DNA of 8,369 nt from an uncultured Oscillospiraceae bacterium (GTDB lineage Bacteria > Bacillota > Clostridia > Oscillospirales > Oscillospiraceae): contig CALWXI010000089.1 of the NCBI GenBank assembly GCA_944385455.1, forward strand, positions 1 through 8,369, given 5' to 3'. A program made the position numbers and the translations under genes. Under the pieces are notes generated by a model, which worked only from the letters and a program-made list of their open reading frames with translations, did not search any database and was not told where the DNA came from. Shown one piece after another: positions 1 through 5,532 of this stretch (position 1 is the first letter of the stretch; every line of letters starts with the position of its first letter).

Positions 1-2
1 TC

Positions 3-1166
3 ATGAGCTGCGATGTGGACGGGCATGGGCTGCTGTCCACGGATGAGCGGCTGGCCGGCATGGTGGTCACCATGCCGGAGGAGATGACCCGCCAGATCAT
101 GGAGGAGGGAGACTCCGCCAGGCGCACCACGCTGGACGGGCTTTATGAGTCCAAACGGTTCGTGGTGGGTGTGCCGGCGGTGAACGGTGCCACCGGCGAG
201 ACTGTGGGCGAGGTGTTCGCCCTGTCCACCACCGCCTCCCTGGATGCCATGTGGAAGGGCTTTGTAGGCCTCTTTTTCATGACCGCCTTCGTGGTGCTGA
301 TGATCTCCTTCATGGCTTCTTCGGTCACCACCATGCGCCAGATCCAGCCCATCCGGGAGATGGCCACCGCCACCCGGCAGTACGCCGAGGGCAATTTCGA
401 CATCCGCCTCAACGACTACGGCCGCCGGGACGAGATCGGAGAGCTGGCCTCCTCCTTCAACAATATGGCGGAAAAGCTCCAGCAGACGGAGCGGCAGCGC
501 CGGGAGTTCATCGCCAACATCTCCCACGAGCTCAAGACCCCCATGACCACCATCGCCGGCTATACCGACGGCATCCTGGACGGCACCATCCCTCCGGAGA
601 ACGAGCACAAGTATCTCCAGATCATCTCCGACGAGAGCCGGCGATTGAGCCGCATGGTGCGCCGGATGCTGGACATGAGCCAGTTCCAGGCCATGGATCC
701 CCTGCGCGGCGGCAGCCATTTCGATATCTGCGAGAGCATGCGCCGGGTGCTGATCTCCATGGAGAAAAAGATCACGGACCGGAATCTGGACGTGGAGGCG
801 GATATCCCCGACGAGCCCATCCTGGTGCTGGGAGACAACGACATGATCACCCAGGTGATCTACAACCTGCTGGAAAATGCCACCAAGTTTGCCCGCGCCG
901 GCTCCACGCTGTATCTGGGGGTGGAGACCCTGGACGGCAAGGCCCGGGTGACGGTACGCAACCTGGGGGACACCATCCCCGCTCAGGAGCTGCCGCTGCT
1001 GTTCGAGCGCTTCCACAAAAGCGACAAGTCCCGCAGCGAGGACAAGGACGGCGTGGGTCTGGGATTGTACATTGTCAAGACCATCCTGGAGCAGCACCGC
1101 GAAAAAATCAATGTCACCAGCGAGGACGGCGTCACCACGTTCTCCTTCTCGCTGGCCATGGAATGA
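3..1166 (+). CDS. Sensor histidine kinase, 5'-truncated (HAMP-HisKA-HATPase)
   Basis: This is the C-terminal part of a membrane two-component sensor kinase. The frame is open to the window edge, so the ATG at position 3 is probably internal; the first membrane segment and most of the outside sensor domain are missing. Visible parts in local residue numbers: end of the extracytoplasmic domain (1-84), one membrane helix (about 86-108), HAMP linker (about 110-162), dimerisation/phosphoacceptor helix with SHELKTP (phospho-His H175), N box NLLENATKF (N288, N292), and a G2 box GVGLGLYIV (350-358). The G1 region reads RNLGDTIP, with Asn where many kinases have Asp, a variant I recall from VanS-like kinases. 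It phosphorylates itself and then a response regulator, presumably encoded upstream outside the window. The stop lies 12 bases before the protease gene, so the two are probably co-transcribed. Family assignment is firm; the signal sensed is unknown. Confidence 0.93.
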   Translation: MSCDVDGHGLLSTDERLAGMVVTMPEEMTRQIMEEGDSARRTTLDGLYESKRFVVGVPAVNGATGETVGEVFALSTTASLDAMWKGFVGLFFMTAFVVLMISFMASSVTTMRQIQPIREMATATRQYAEGNFDIRLNDYGRRDEIGELASSFNNMAEKLQQTERQRREFIANISHELKTPMTTIAGYTDGILDGTIPPENEHKYLQIISDESRRLSRMVRRMLDMSQFQAMDPLRGGSHFDICESMRRVLISMEKKITDRNLDVEADIPDEPILVLGDNDMITQVIYNLLENATKFARAGSTLYLGVETLDGKARVTVRNLGDTIPAQELPLLFERFHKSDKSRSEDKDGVGLGLYIVKTILEQHREKINVTSEDGVTTFSFSLAME

Positions 1167-1178
1167 GAGTCAGAATAC

Positions 1179-2450
1179 ATGAATGAACGAGAGATCCCCG
1201 GTCTTTCCGACCGGGACCCCCGGGAGGTGGTGGAGGTCTACCGCCCCCGGGAGCACCGGGAGGTGGTGGAGGTCTATACCCGGCCCCTGCCCGGCGGATG
1301 CCGGCCCAAGCTCCCTGTCAGACCCCGCCGCAGGCGGAGCCGCCGGGGACTTTGGGTGTTTCTGGCCTGCTTCGGCCTGACGGCGGCCCTGGCACTGACG
1401 GCGGCGCTGGCCCGGTTTTGGTGGCGGGACGGCCCGCAGGCGGAGTACTATCCGGAGGACGGCTGGGAGGAAAGCCCTCAGGGCGTGTCCATCCCCACCT
1501 ATCCCATCGGGCAGGATGTCACGCTCACTGTGGGCAACGCCCCCGGAGCGGTGCTTACGCCTCAGGAGATCTACCGGACGGTGAACCCGGCGGTGGTGAC
1601 GGTGATGGCGCCGCTGTCCGACGGGAGCGGTGTGTCCGTGGGGACCGGCGTGATCTTCACCGCCGACGGCTACATTCTCACCAACTACCATGTGGTGGAT
1701 GGGGGAACGTCCTGCGCGGTGGCCCTGGACACCGGCGTGCAGTATGACGCCCGGTATGTGGCGGGAGACGCGGAAAAGGATCTGGCAATTTTGAAGGTGG
1801 AGGGAGAGGGTCTGCCCACGGCCACCTTCGGAGATTCGGATCTTCTGACGGTGGGGGATCCGGTGTACGCCATCGGCAACCCCCTGGGGGTGGAGCTGCG
1901 TGGCACCTTCACCGACGGCATCGTCTCCGCCATCGACCGGGACGTGCAGGTGGACGACCACACCATGACTCTGATCCAGACCAATGTGGCCCTGAACTCC
2001 GGCAACTCCGGCGGGCCTCTCATCAACCAGTACGGCCAGGTGGTGGGCATCAATGTCATCAAGATGAGCTCCCGGTACTCCAATGTGGAGGGGCTGGGCT
2101 TTGCCATCCCATCCGCTTCCATGGAGCGGATGGTCAATGACCTGCTGGCCTTCGGCGAGGTGACGCCGGAGCCCCTTTTGGGCGTATCGGTGAGCATTCA
2201 GGGCGCGGCGTTCCCCGACGGATCCGTGGGTGTGGAGGTCATGGAGGTGACTCCCGGCTCCGCGGCGGATCTGGCCGGCATCCGGGTGGGGGATTACATC
2301 CTCACCGCCGGCGGTGTGGAGATCGACTCCAGCCGGACGCTTCTGCGGGTGCGGCGGCAGTACCATGTGGGGGAGGAGCTGCCCATGACGCTGCTGCGTG
2401 ACGGCACGCTGCTGGAGACGGCGCTGCTGTTGTCCCAGGGCGTGGAATGA
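1179..2450 (+). CDS. HtrA/DegP-like membrane-anchored serine protease with PDZ domain
   Basis: A trypsin-like S1C protease of the HtrA/DegP family that degrades or refolds damaged proteins at the outer face of the membrane. The 423 residues hold: a charged cytoplasmic N-terminus (1-56) with a duplicated REVVEVY motif (15-21 and 27-33); a basic stretch RPRRRRSRR then one membrane helix (about 59-80); a linker; the protease domain (about 130-325) with catalytic H171 in TNYHVV, D201 in EKDLAIL and S277 in GNSGGPL; and one PDZ domain (about 332-410). The complete triad suggests an active enzyme. Length and layout match Gram-positive HtrA proteins. The ATG at 1179 is the first one after the kinase stop; its ribosome site (GAGAG-like) is weak, consistent with coupling to the kinase. 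By analogy with CssS and HtrA in Bacillus, the kinase may control this protease (inference). Confidence 0.95.
   Translation: MNEREIPGLSDRDPREVVEVYRPREHREVVEVYTRPLPGGCRPKLPVRPRRRRSRRGLWVFLACFGLTAALALTAALARFWWRDGPQAEYYPEDGWEESPQGVSIPTYPIGQDVTLTVGNAPGAVLTPQEIYRTVNPAVVTVMAPLSDGSGVSVGTGVIFTADGYILTNYHVVDGGTSCAVALDTGVQYDARYVAGDAEKDLAILKVEGEGLPTATFGDSDLLTVGDPVYAIGNPLGVELRGTFTDGIVSAIDRDVQVDDHTMTLIQTNVALNSGNSGGPLINQYGQVVGINVIKMSSRYSNVEGLGFAIPSASMERMVNDLLAFGEVTPEPLLGVSVSIQGAAFPDGSVGVEVMEVTPGSAADLAGIRVGDYILTAGGVEIDSSRTLLRVRRQYHVGEELPMTLLRDGTLLETALLLSQGVE
1221..1276 (+). repeat. 20-bp exact direct repeat inside the protease gene
   Basis: The 20-mer CGGGAGGTGGTGGAGGTCTA occurs at 1221-1240 and again at 1257-1276, 36 bases apart and in the same reading frame. 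It encodes REVVEVY twice in the cytoplasmic tail of the HtrA-like protease. The identity at DNA level suggests a recent in-frame duplication. Both copies contain GGAGG sequences resembling ribosome binding sites, but neither has a start codon at a usable distance in frame. Confidence 0.9.
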
Positions 2451-2452
2451 AG

Positions 2453-2486
2453 AAAAAAGACGTGACGCAGGTCACGTCTTTTTTTT
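2453..2486. terminator. Bidirectional intrinsic terminator between convergent genes
   Basis: A perfect 8-bp core stem GACGTGAC/GTCACGTC with a GCAG loop is flanked by six A on the left and eight T on the right. It therefore reads as a U-tailed hairpin on both strands. On the + strand it begins 2 bases after the protease stop. On the - strand it overlaps the last codons and stop of the second TauE-half gene, whose KKKT tail is encoded by the A/T tract and one stem arm. One element serves both convergent operons. Confidence 0.92.
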
Positions 2487-2843
2487 CCGGGTGTTCCGCA
2501 GTAAGGACGCTCCCGCCAGCAGAAGGCATACGCCGAAGGGCCGGCGCAGGGCGTCGGCATCCACCGCGGCGGCGGCCCAGGCCCCCAGCAGAGCCGCGGC
2601 CAGAGCCGGCGGCACGGCGGCTTTCCATGTGGGGCGGTCCAGGAATCCTCCCTTCCAGTGGCGCCACAGCGCCCCGCCGGCGGCGGGGAGGAAAAAGAGA
2701 AGATTGATGCCCTGAGCGGTGTGCTGGTCCACTCCGAGAAAGAGGGTCATCACCACCAGCAGCAGCGTCCCGCCGCCGATGCCCCAGGCGGAGAGGACCC
2801 CGGCGCCCAGTCCGCACAGAAAGGGCAGCAGCCACTGTGTCAC
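2472..2843 (-). CDS. TauE/SafE (TSUP) half-transporter, C-terminal-type half
   Basis: A 123-residue membrane protein corresponding to one half of a sulfite exporter TauE/SafE family transporter, which normally has about 250 residues and eight helices. It carries the family glycine motif SAWGIGGGTLLL (18-29), then VDQHTAQGINLLFF (38-51), and about four hydrophobic segments (near 5-37, 44-60, 75-94, 98-115). I chose the GTG at 2843 because it overlaps the TGA of the upstream half gene as GTGA and the homology begins there; no good ribosome site precedes it, so translation probably depends on coupling. The same frame is open further upstream to 3248, but that stretch lies antisense to nothing and is simply a shadow of the other half. 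Positively charged loops lie after helix 2 and at the C-terminus (RNTRKKKT). The two halves probably form one transporter for a small sulfur-containing or organic anion; the substrate cannot be read from sequence. Confidence 0.85.
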   Translation of the reverse strand: MTQWLLPFLCGLGAGVLSAWGIGGGTLLLVVMTLFLGVDQHTAQGINLLFFLPAAGGALWRHWKGGFLDRPTWKAAVPPALAAALLGAWAAAAVDADALRRPFGVCLLLAGASLLRNTRKKKT

Positions 2844-3193
2844 AGCAGGTATCGAACCCCCGCGTACAGCAGCAGTGCCGCGAAGAGCCGCTGGAGCAGG
2901 GCGGTGGGCACCCGGGCATACAGGCGGCCGCCCAGCAGCCCCCCGCACAGCCCGCCCGCCAGATAGGGCAGGGCGGCGGAGAGGGTCACGCCGCCCTGCC
3001 ACACATACGCTCCGGCGGACACCAGACACACCGGAAAGATCACCGCCACACTGGTGGCGTAGAGCCGGCGGGGGGACAGACCTCCGCCGCGGCGGAGGAT
3101 GGGCAGGAGCACCATGCCGCCGCCTCCGCCGAAGAGGCCGTTCACCAACCCCGCCGCGGCGCCCGCCAGCCGCGCCGTCCGTTTCGATGTCAT
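2840..3193 (-). CDS. TauE/SafE (TSUP) half-transporter, N-terminal-type half
   Basis: A 117-residue membrane protein, the first half of the split TauE/SafE transporter. It has the family glycine-rich motif LVNGLFGGGGGMVLLPIL (16-33), a following RRGGGLSPRRLYATS loop (34-48), and about four hydrophobic segments (near 12-33, 45-65, 71-93, 98-117). The ATG at 3193 is chosen because GGGAGGTGAG lies just upstream at good spacing; the frame extends further to 3322 but without family similarity. Its TGA overlaps the GTG start of the second half. Basic residues cluster in the loops after helices 1 and 3, opposite to the pattern in the second half, which suggests opposite membrane orientation. It lies 70 bases downstream of the DUF1540 gene with a hairpin between. 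Substrate unknown. Confidence 0.85.
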   Translation of the reverse strand: MTSKRTARLAGAAAGLVNGLFGGGGGMVLLPILRRGGGLSPRRLYATSVAVIFPVCLVSAGAYVWQGGVTLSAALPYLAGGLCGGLLGGRLYARVPTALLQRLFAALLLYAGVRYLL

Positions 3194-3223
3194 GGGTCTC
3201 ACCTCCCGGGTGCCGTGATGTAG

Positions 3224-3258
3224 GCCGCTCCGGAAAACGGGACGCCATCCGGAGCGGC
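3224..3258 (-). other. Stem-loop between DUF1540 gene and TauE halves
   Basis: An 11-bp perfect inverted repeat (GCCGCTCCGGA at 3224-3234, TCCGGAGCGGC at 3248-3258) with a 13-base loop begins 5 bases after the DUF1540 stop. There is no T tract behind it on the - strand, so it is not a standard intrinsic terminator. It could stabilise the 3' end of the DUF1540 mRNA, cause partial termination, or mark a processing point within an operon. Confidence 0.65.
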
Positions 3259-3263
3259 GGGAC

Positions 3264-3440
3264 TCATTTGAGCTTGAAGCTCTGGCAGTCGGTGCATTCG
3301 GCCATGGTGGGGTTGGCCTCATGGGTGCCCACCTGGATGGAGTTCAGGCCGCAGTACTGGGAGTCCTGGCAGTGGTGGGCACAGTTGCTCACCGTGCAGT
3401 GGATGCTCTGGTTGGGGGTGCAGTTGCAGTCCTTGTTCAT
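3264..3440 (-). CDS. DUF1540 small Cys-rich protein
   Basis: A 58-residue protein with eight cysteines (C5, C7, C15, C20, C24, C30, C49, C52). The CTVSNCAHH...YCGLNSIQV...TECTDC-like spacing (here AECTDCQSF at the end) matches the DUF1540 domain common in Clostridia and Bacilli. The pattern suggests a small metal-binding (Zn or similar) knuckle, though this family has no established function that I know of. The start is well supported: AGGAGG lies at 3449-3454, 8 bases before the ATG. The gene stands alone between the mgtE terminator and the hairpin before the TauE halves. Its promoter looks like a forespore sigma-G site (see 3489-3519), so the protein may be made in the developing spore (inference). 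Confidence 0.9.
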   Translation of the reverse strand: MNKDCNCTPNQSIHCTVSNCAHHCQDSQYCGLNSIQVGTHEANPTMAECTDCQSFKLK

Positions 3441-3488
3441 GGTTGGATCCTCCTGCGAAAAAATGATGTTTGGCCTTTCGCCGTTGGG

Positions 3489-3519
3489 TAGTATGCTCCG
3501 GCAGGACAGGATCTATGCA
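3489..3519 (-). promoter_or_regulatory. Putative sigma-G-type (forespore) promoter for DUF1540 gene
   Basis: On the - strand TGCATA (3514-3519) and CATACTA (3489-3495) are separated by 18 bases. This closely fits the Bacillus/Clostridium sigma-G consensus as I recall it (TGAATA, 17-18 bases, CATACTA), with one mismatch. The best sigma-A reading (TTGCAT, 19, CATACT) is much poorer. The start of transcription would be near 3482, giving a leader of about 40 bases that contains the AGGAGG site. The -35 element abuts the mgtE terminator T tract. Confidence 0.55.
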
Positions 3520-3549
3520 AAAAAACGGGACCGGAGACCGGTCCCGTTT
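3519..3549 (-). terminator. Intrinsic terminator of mgtE
   Basis: On the - strand a 12-bp perfect stem (AAACGGGACCGG / CCGGTCCCGTTT, arms at 3523-3534 and 3538-3549) with a 3-base loop is followed by a run of T (complement of seven A at 3519-3525, partly in the stem). The upstream arm begins at the mgtE stop codon, so the terminator is directly attached to the gene end. Confidence 0.92.
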
Positions 3550-4931
3550 CAGATGCCCAGCAGCAGCGTGGCAAATCGAAAATAGATGAGAAGGGAGATG
3601 GAGTCCACGATGGTGGAGATGAAGGGCGAGGCCATCACCGCGGGATCGAACCCTACCTTCTCCGCCAGAATGGGCAGCGAGCAGCCCACCAGCTTGGCGC
3701 ACAGCACCGTGCCCACCAGGGTGGCGCACACCACCAGCGCCACCAGAGGCGTCACCTCAGGGTTGTGCATCAGCCAGCGGTCCACGATCATCATTTTCAC
3801 GAAATTGGCCGCGGCCAGACAGATGCCGCAGCAAAGGGATACCCGGAATTCCTTCCACAGCACCCGCAGCAGATCGGAAAACCGCACCTCCCCCAGGGAC
3901 AGCGCCCGGATCACCGCGGTGGAGGCCTGGGTGCCGCTGTTGCCGCCGGTGCCGGAGAGCATGGGGATGAAAGCGGTGAGGATGGCGCAGGCGGACAGGG
4001 AATTTTCAAAGCGGGTGAGGATGATTCCCGTGAAGGTGGCGGAGAGCATCAGGATCATCAGCCAAGGGGTCCGGGCTTTCCAGGTCTCCAGCACGCCGGT
4101 TTTGAGATACGGCTTGTCGGAGGGGAGAATGGCGGCCATCAGCTCGATGTCCTCGGTGACCTCCTCCTGCAAAACGTCCATGGCATCGTCCACGGTGACG
4201 ATGCCCACCAGCCGGTTCTCCGTGTCCACCACGGGGAGGGCCAGGAAGTCATACTTGCTCAGGGCCCGGGCGGTGGTCTCCTGGTCGTCCAGGGTGTGAA
4301 CGGAGATGATATTGGTTTCCATAATGTCGCCGATGATGTCGTCCTCATCGGCCAGCAGCAGCGTCCGGATGGACAGCAGGCCGATGAGATGGCGCTGCTC
4401 GTCGATGACATAGCAGACGTTGATGGTCTCCTTGTCGGGACCGGTGCGGCGGATGCGCTTGAAGGCGGCCTCCACCGTCATGCTCTGCTTGAGGTCCACG
4501 AACTCCGTGGTCATGATGCTGCCGGTGGAATCCTCGGGATACTTCAGGATCTCGTTGATGCTCTTGCGCATCTCCGGGTCGGAATGGCGGAGGATACGCT
4601 TGACCACGTTGGCCGGCATTTCCTCCACGATGTCCACGGTGTCGTCCAGATACAGTTCGTCCAGCACCTCCTTGAGCTCGGTGTTGGAAAAGCTCTGGAT
4701 CAGCATTTCCTGTTCGTCGGAGTCCAGCTCCACGAACACCTCCGCCGCCAGCTCCTTGGGCAGCAGCCGGAACATCAGGGGGACCTCCTCGCCCAGATCC
4801 GCGCAGACCGAGGCGATGTCCGCCGGTGCCATGGGCAGCAGCAGGTCCCGCAGCTGGGCGTAGCGCTTTTCCCGGATGTATTCCTCGATGGCTTCCAGCA
4901 GCTCTTCCCGCTTCCGCGCCTGTTCCAGCAT
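3549..4931 (-). CDS. mgtE: Magnesium transporter MgtE
   Basis: A 460-residue MgtE-family Mg2+ channel of the cell membrane. Order of parts: N-terminal helical MgtE_N domain (about 1-130), two CBS domains (about 138-195 and 204-260) that bind Mg2+ and close the pore when internal Mg2+ is high, a plug helix, and the membrane domain (about 285-460) with the signature PMLSGTGGNSGTQAST (323-338) and the last-helix region GFDPAVMASPF...IVDS. D443 probably corresponds to the pore Asp that selects Mg2+ (D432 in Thermus MgtE, by recalled alignment). Length is normal for the family. I choose the ATG at 4931 because AAAGGAGG lies 9 bases upstream; a TTG at 4952 is in frame but lies upstream of that ribosome site. 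An M-box leader precedes the gene, so both transcription and channel gating respond to Mg2+. Confidence 0.97.
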   Translation of the reverse strand: MLEQARKREELLEAIEEYIREKRYAQLRDLLLPMAPADIASVCADLGEEVPLMFRLLPKELAAEVFVELDSDEQEMLIQSFSNTELKEVLDELYLDDTVDIVEEMPANVVKRILRHSDPEMRKSINEILKYPEDSTGSIMTTEFVDLKQSMTVEAAFKRIRRTGPDKETINVCYVIDEQRHLIGLLSIRTLLLADEDDIIGDIMETNIISVHTLDDQETTARALSKYDFLALPVVDTENRLVGIVTVDDAMDVLQEEVTEDIELMAAILPSDKPYLKTGVLETWKARTPWLMILMLSATFTGIILTRFENSLSACAILTAFIPMLSGTGGNSGTQASTAVIRALSLGEVRFSDLLRVLWKEFRVSLCCGICLAAANFVKMMIVDRWLMHNPEVTPLVALVVCATLVGTVLCAKLVGCSLPILAEKVGFDPAVMASPFISTIVDSISLLIYFRFATLLLGI

Positions 4932-4962
4932 GACGTTCCGCCTCCTTTCCAAATCTGCCGTG

Positions 4963-5004
4963 AAAAAAGAAAGCCCCCAGTCGCACCGTCCGGCTCAACT
5001 GGAG
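4963..5004 (-). terminator. M-box expression-platform terminator
   Basis: On the - strand CTCCAGTTG (5004-4996) pairs with CGACTGGGG (4983-4975), a 9-bp stem including two G-U pairs, followed by GCTTTCTTTTTT. It lies between the riboswitch aptamer and the mgtE ribosome site, as expected for Mg2+-induced early termination. I could not settle which sequence acts as antiterminator. Confidence 0.8.
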
Positions 5005-5016
5005 TTTCTCCGCAAC

Positions 5017-5046
5017 GGGAAGACCGCGTTTCCAAACAGTCTTCCC
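5017..5046 (-). other. Leader hairpin between aptamer and terminator
   Basis: GGGAAGAC (5039-5046 read on the - strand) pairs perfectly with GTCTTCCC (5017-5024) around a 14-base loop that itself contains GTTTGGAAAC. It begins immediately after the 3' strand of aptamer helix P1, so it may be part of the switching platform or a spacer hairpin. Confidence 0.6.
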
Positions 5047-5195
5047 CAACCGTTCAAGCTTTAGCCTCACAAGGCGGTGAAATCGCATTAGATGATACCT
5101 TCGTGTTCGATATCGCCTGTTCAAACCCTCTCATGATGTCTCCATCACTCTGCGGCAGCGATCCATATCCCTGTGGTAGCCTTACCTACCGGACG
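5047..5195 (-). ncRNA. M-box (ykoK) Mg2+ riboswitch aptamer upstream of mgtE
   Basis: The - strand leader of mgtE carries the conserved M-box blocks in the right order: GGTAGGTAAGGCTACC, then ATATGGATCGCTGCCGC about 9 bases later, and near the 3' end GAGGCTAAAGCTTGAACGG, the counterpart of GTGCTAAAGCTCTACGA in the Bacillus mgtE leader. CGTCCG at the 5' side can pair with CGGTTG at the 3' side as helix P1 with one mismatch. Known M-box RNAs fold around several Mg2+ ions and cause early termination of Mg2+ uptake genes when Mg2+ is plentiful. The promoter upstream, the terminator downstream and the mgtE gene all fit that role. Confidence 0.93.
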
Positions 5196-5223
5196 ATATT
5201 TGATTTTCCGCGTTTCGATATTC

Positions 5224-5252
5224 ATAGTATGACAACTTTCCGCCAATGTCAA
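5224..5252 (-). promoter_or_regulatory. Sigma-A promoter of the M-box/mgtE transcript
   Basis: On the - strand a perfect -35 box TTGACA (5247-5252) and a -10 box TACTAT (5224-5229) are separated by exactly 17 bases. Transcription should start near 5217, about 20 bases before the M-box aptamer. Confidence 0.88.
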
Positions 5253-5259
5253 GGTATGG

Positions 5260-5393
5260 AGGGAGGAGGAAGCAAAATTTTACCTGAGGGAAAAGACCGG
5301 AAGAAGGCGCCCGCCCGGCAGGCCGCTTCCCGGCATGCGGTGTCCGCCGCCGATGTCAATGCCTCCGCGGCCGGCTGCCTGGCCGCCGATGGC
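5260..5393. other. Divergent intergenic spacer, no gene seen
   Basis: This stretch separates the leftward mgtE promoter from the rightward radC promoter. It is GC-rich and holds a short open frame (5256-5402, + strand, 48 codons rich in Ala) that I do not regard as a gene. I see no clear operator or RNA element in it. Confidence 0.5.
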
Positions 5394-5422
5394 TTGAGCT
5401 GAGCGGAAACTTGTAGTATAAT
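5394..5422 (+). promoter_or_regulatory. Sigma-A promoter of radC
   Basis: TTGAGC (5394-5399) and a perfect TATAAT (5417-5422) are 17 bases apart. Transcription would begin near 5429, leaving a leader of about 100 bases before radC. That leader is GC-rich and contains an inverted repeat CCGCGCC (5434-5440) / GGCGCGG (5464-5470). Confidence 0.85.
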
Positions 5423-5532
5423 CATAAACAGACCCGCGCCTGCGAGCCCTGGCGGCGGAGAGTGGCGCGGCCCGGCCGGCGAATGCCGCCCAAAGTACGG
5501 GGAAATATGAGACGGGGAAGGGGAGAGGAGCC

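Noticed and set aside
1170..2366. A long - strand open frame opposite the HtrA protease gene
   Set aside because: No domain is recognisable, the composition is that of an antisense shadow, and the + strand protease has a complete catalytic triad and PDZ domain.
2844..3248. The upstream extension of the frame of the second TauE half as one 258-residue protein
   Set aside because: The extra N-terminal part shows no membrane segments or family motifs and overlaps the first half's coding sequence in another frame; the GTG at the GTGA overlap is the better start.
4932..4952. An in-frame TTG at 4952 as the mgtE start
   Set aside because: It lies upstream of the AAAGGAGG ribosome site, which would then be inside the gene; the ATG at 4931 has the correct spacing.
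5256..5402. A 48-codon open frame on the + strand upstream of radC, with purine-rich sequence near its start
   Set aside because: It is Ala-rich, has no recognisable family, its start codon precedes the best ribosome-like sequence, and its end runs into the radC -35 box. Chance openness in GC-rich DNA explains it.
3765..5402. A 545-codon open frame on the + strand opposite mgtE and its leader
   Set aside because: Its sequence is His/Gln/Gly-rich low-complexity, and the opposite strand encodes a full MgtE plus an M-box leader. It is an antisense shadow.
5434..5490. Inverted repeats in the radC leader as a possible regulatory RNA
   Set aside because: The stems are short (6-7 bp) and expected often by chance in sequence this GC-rich; no known RNA family features are visible.
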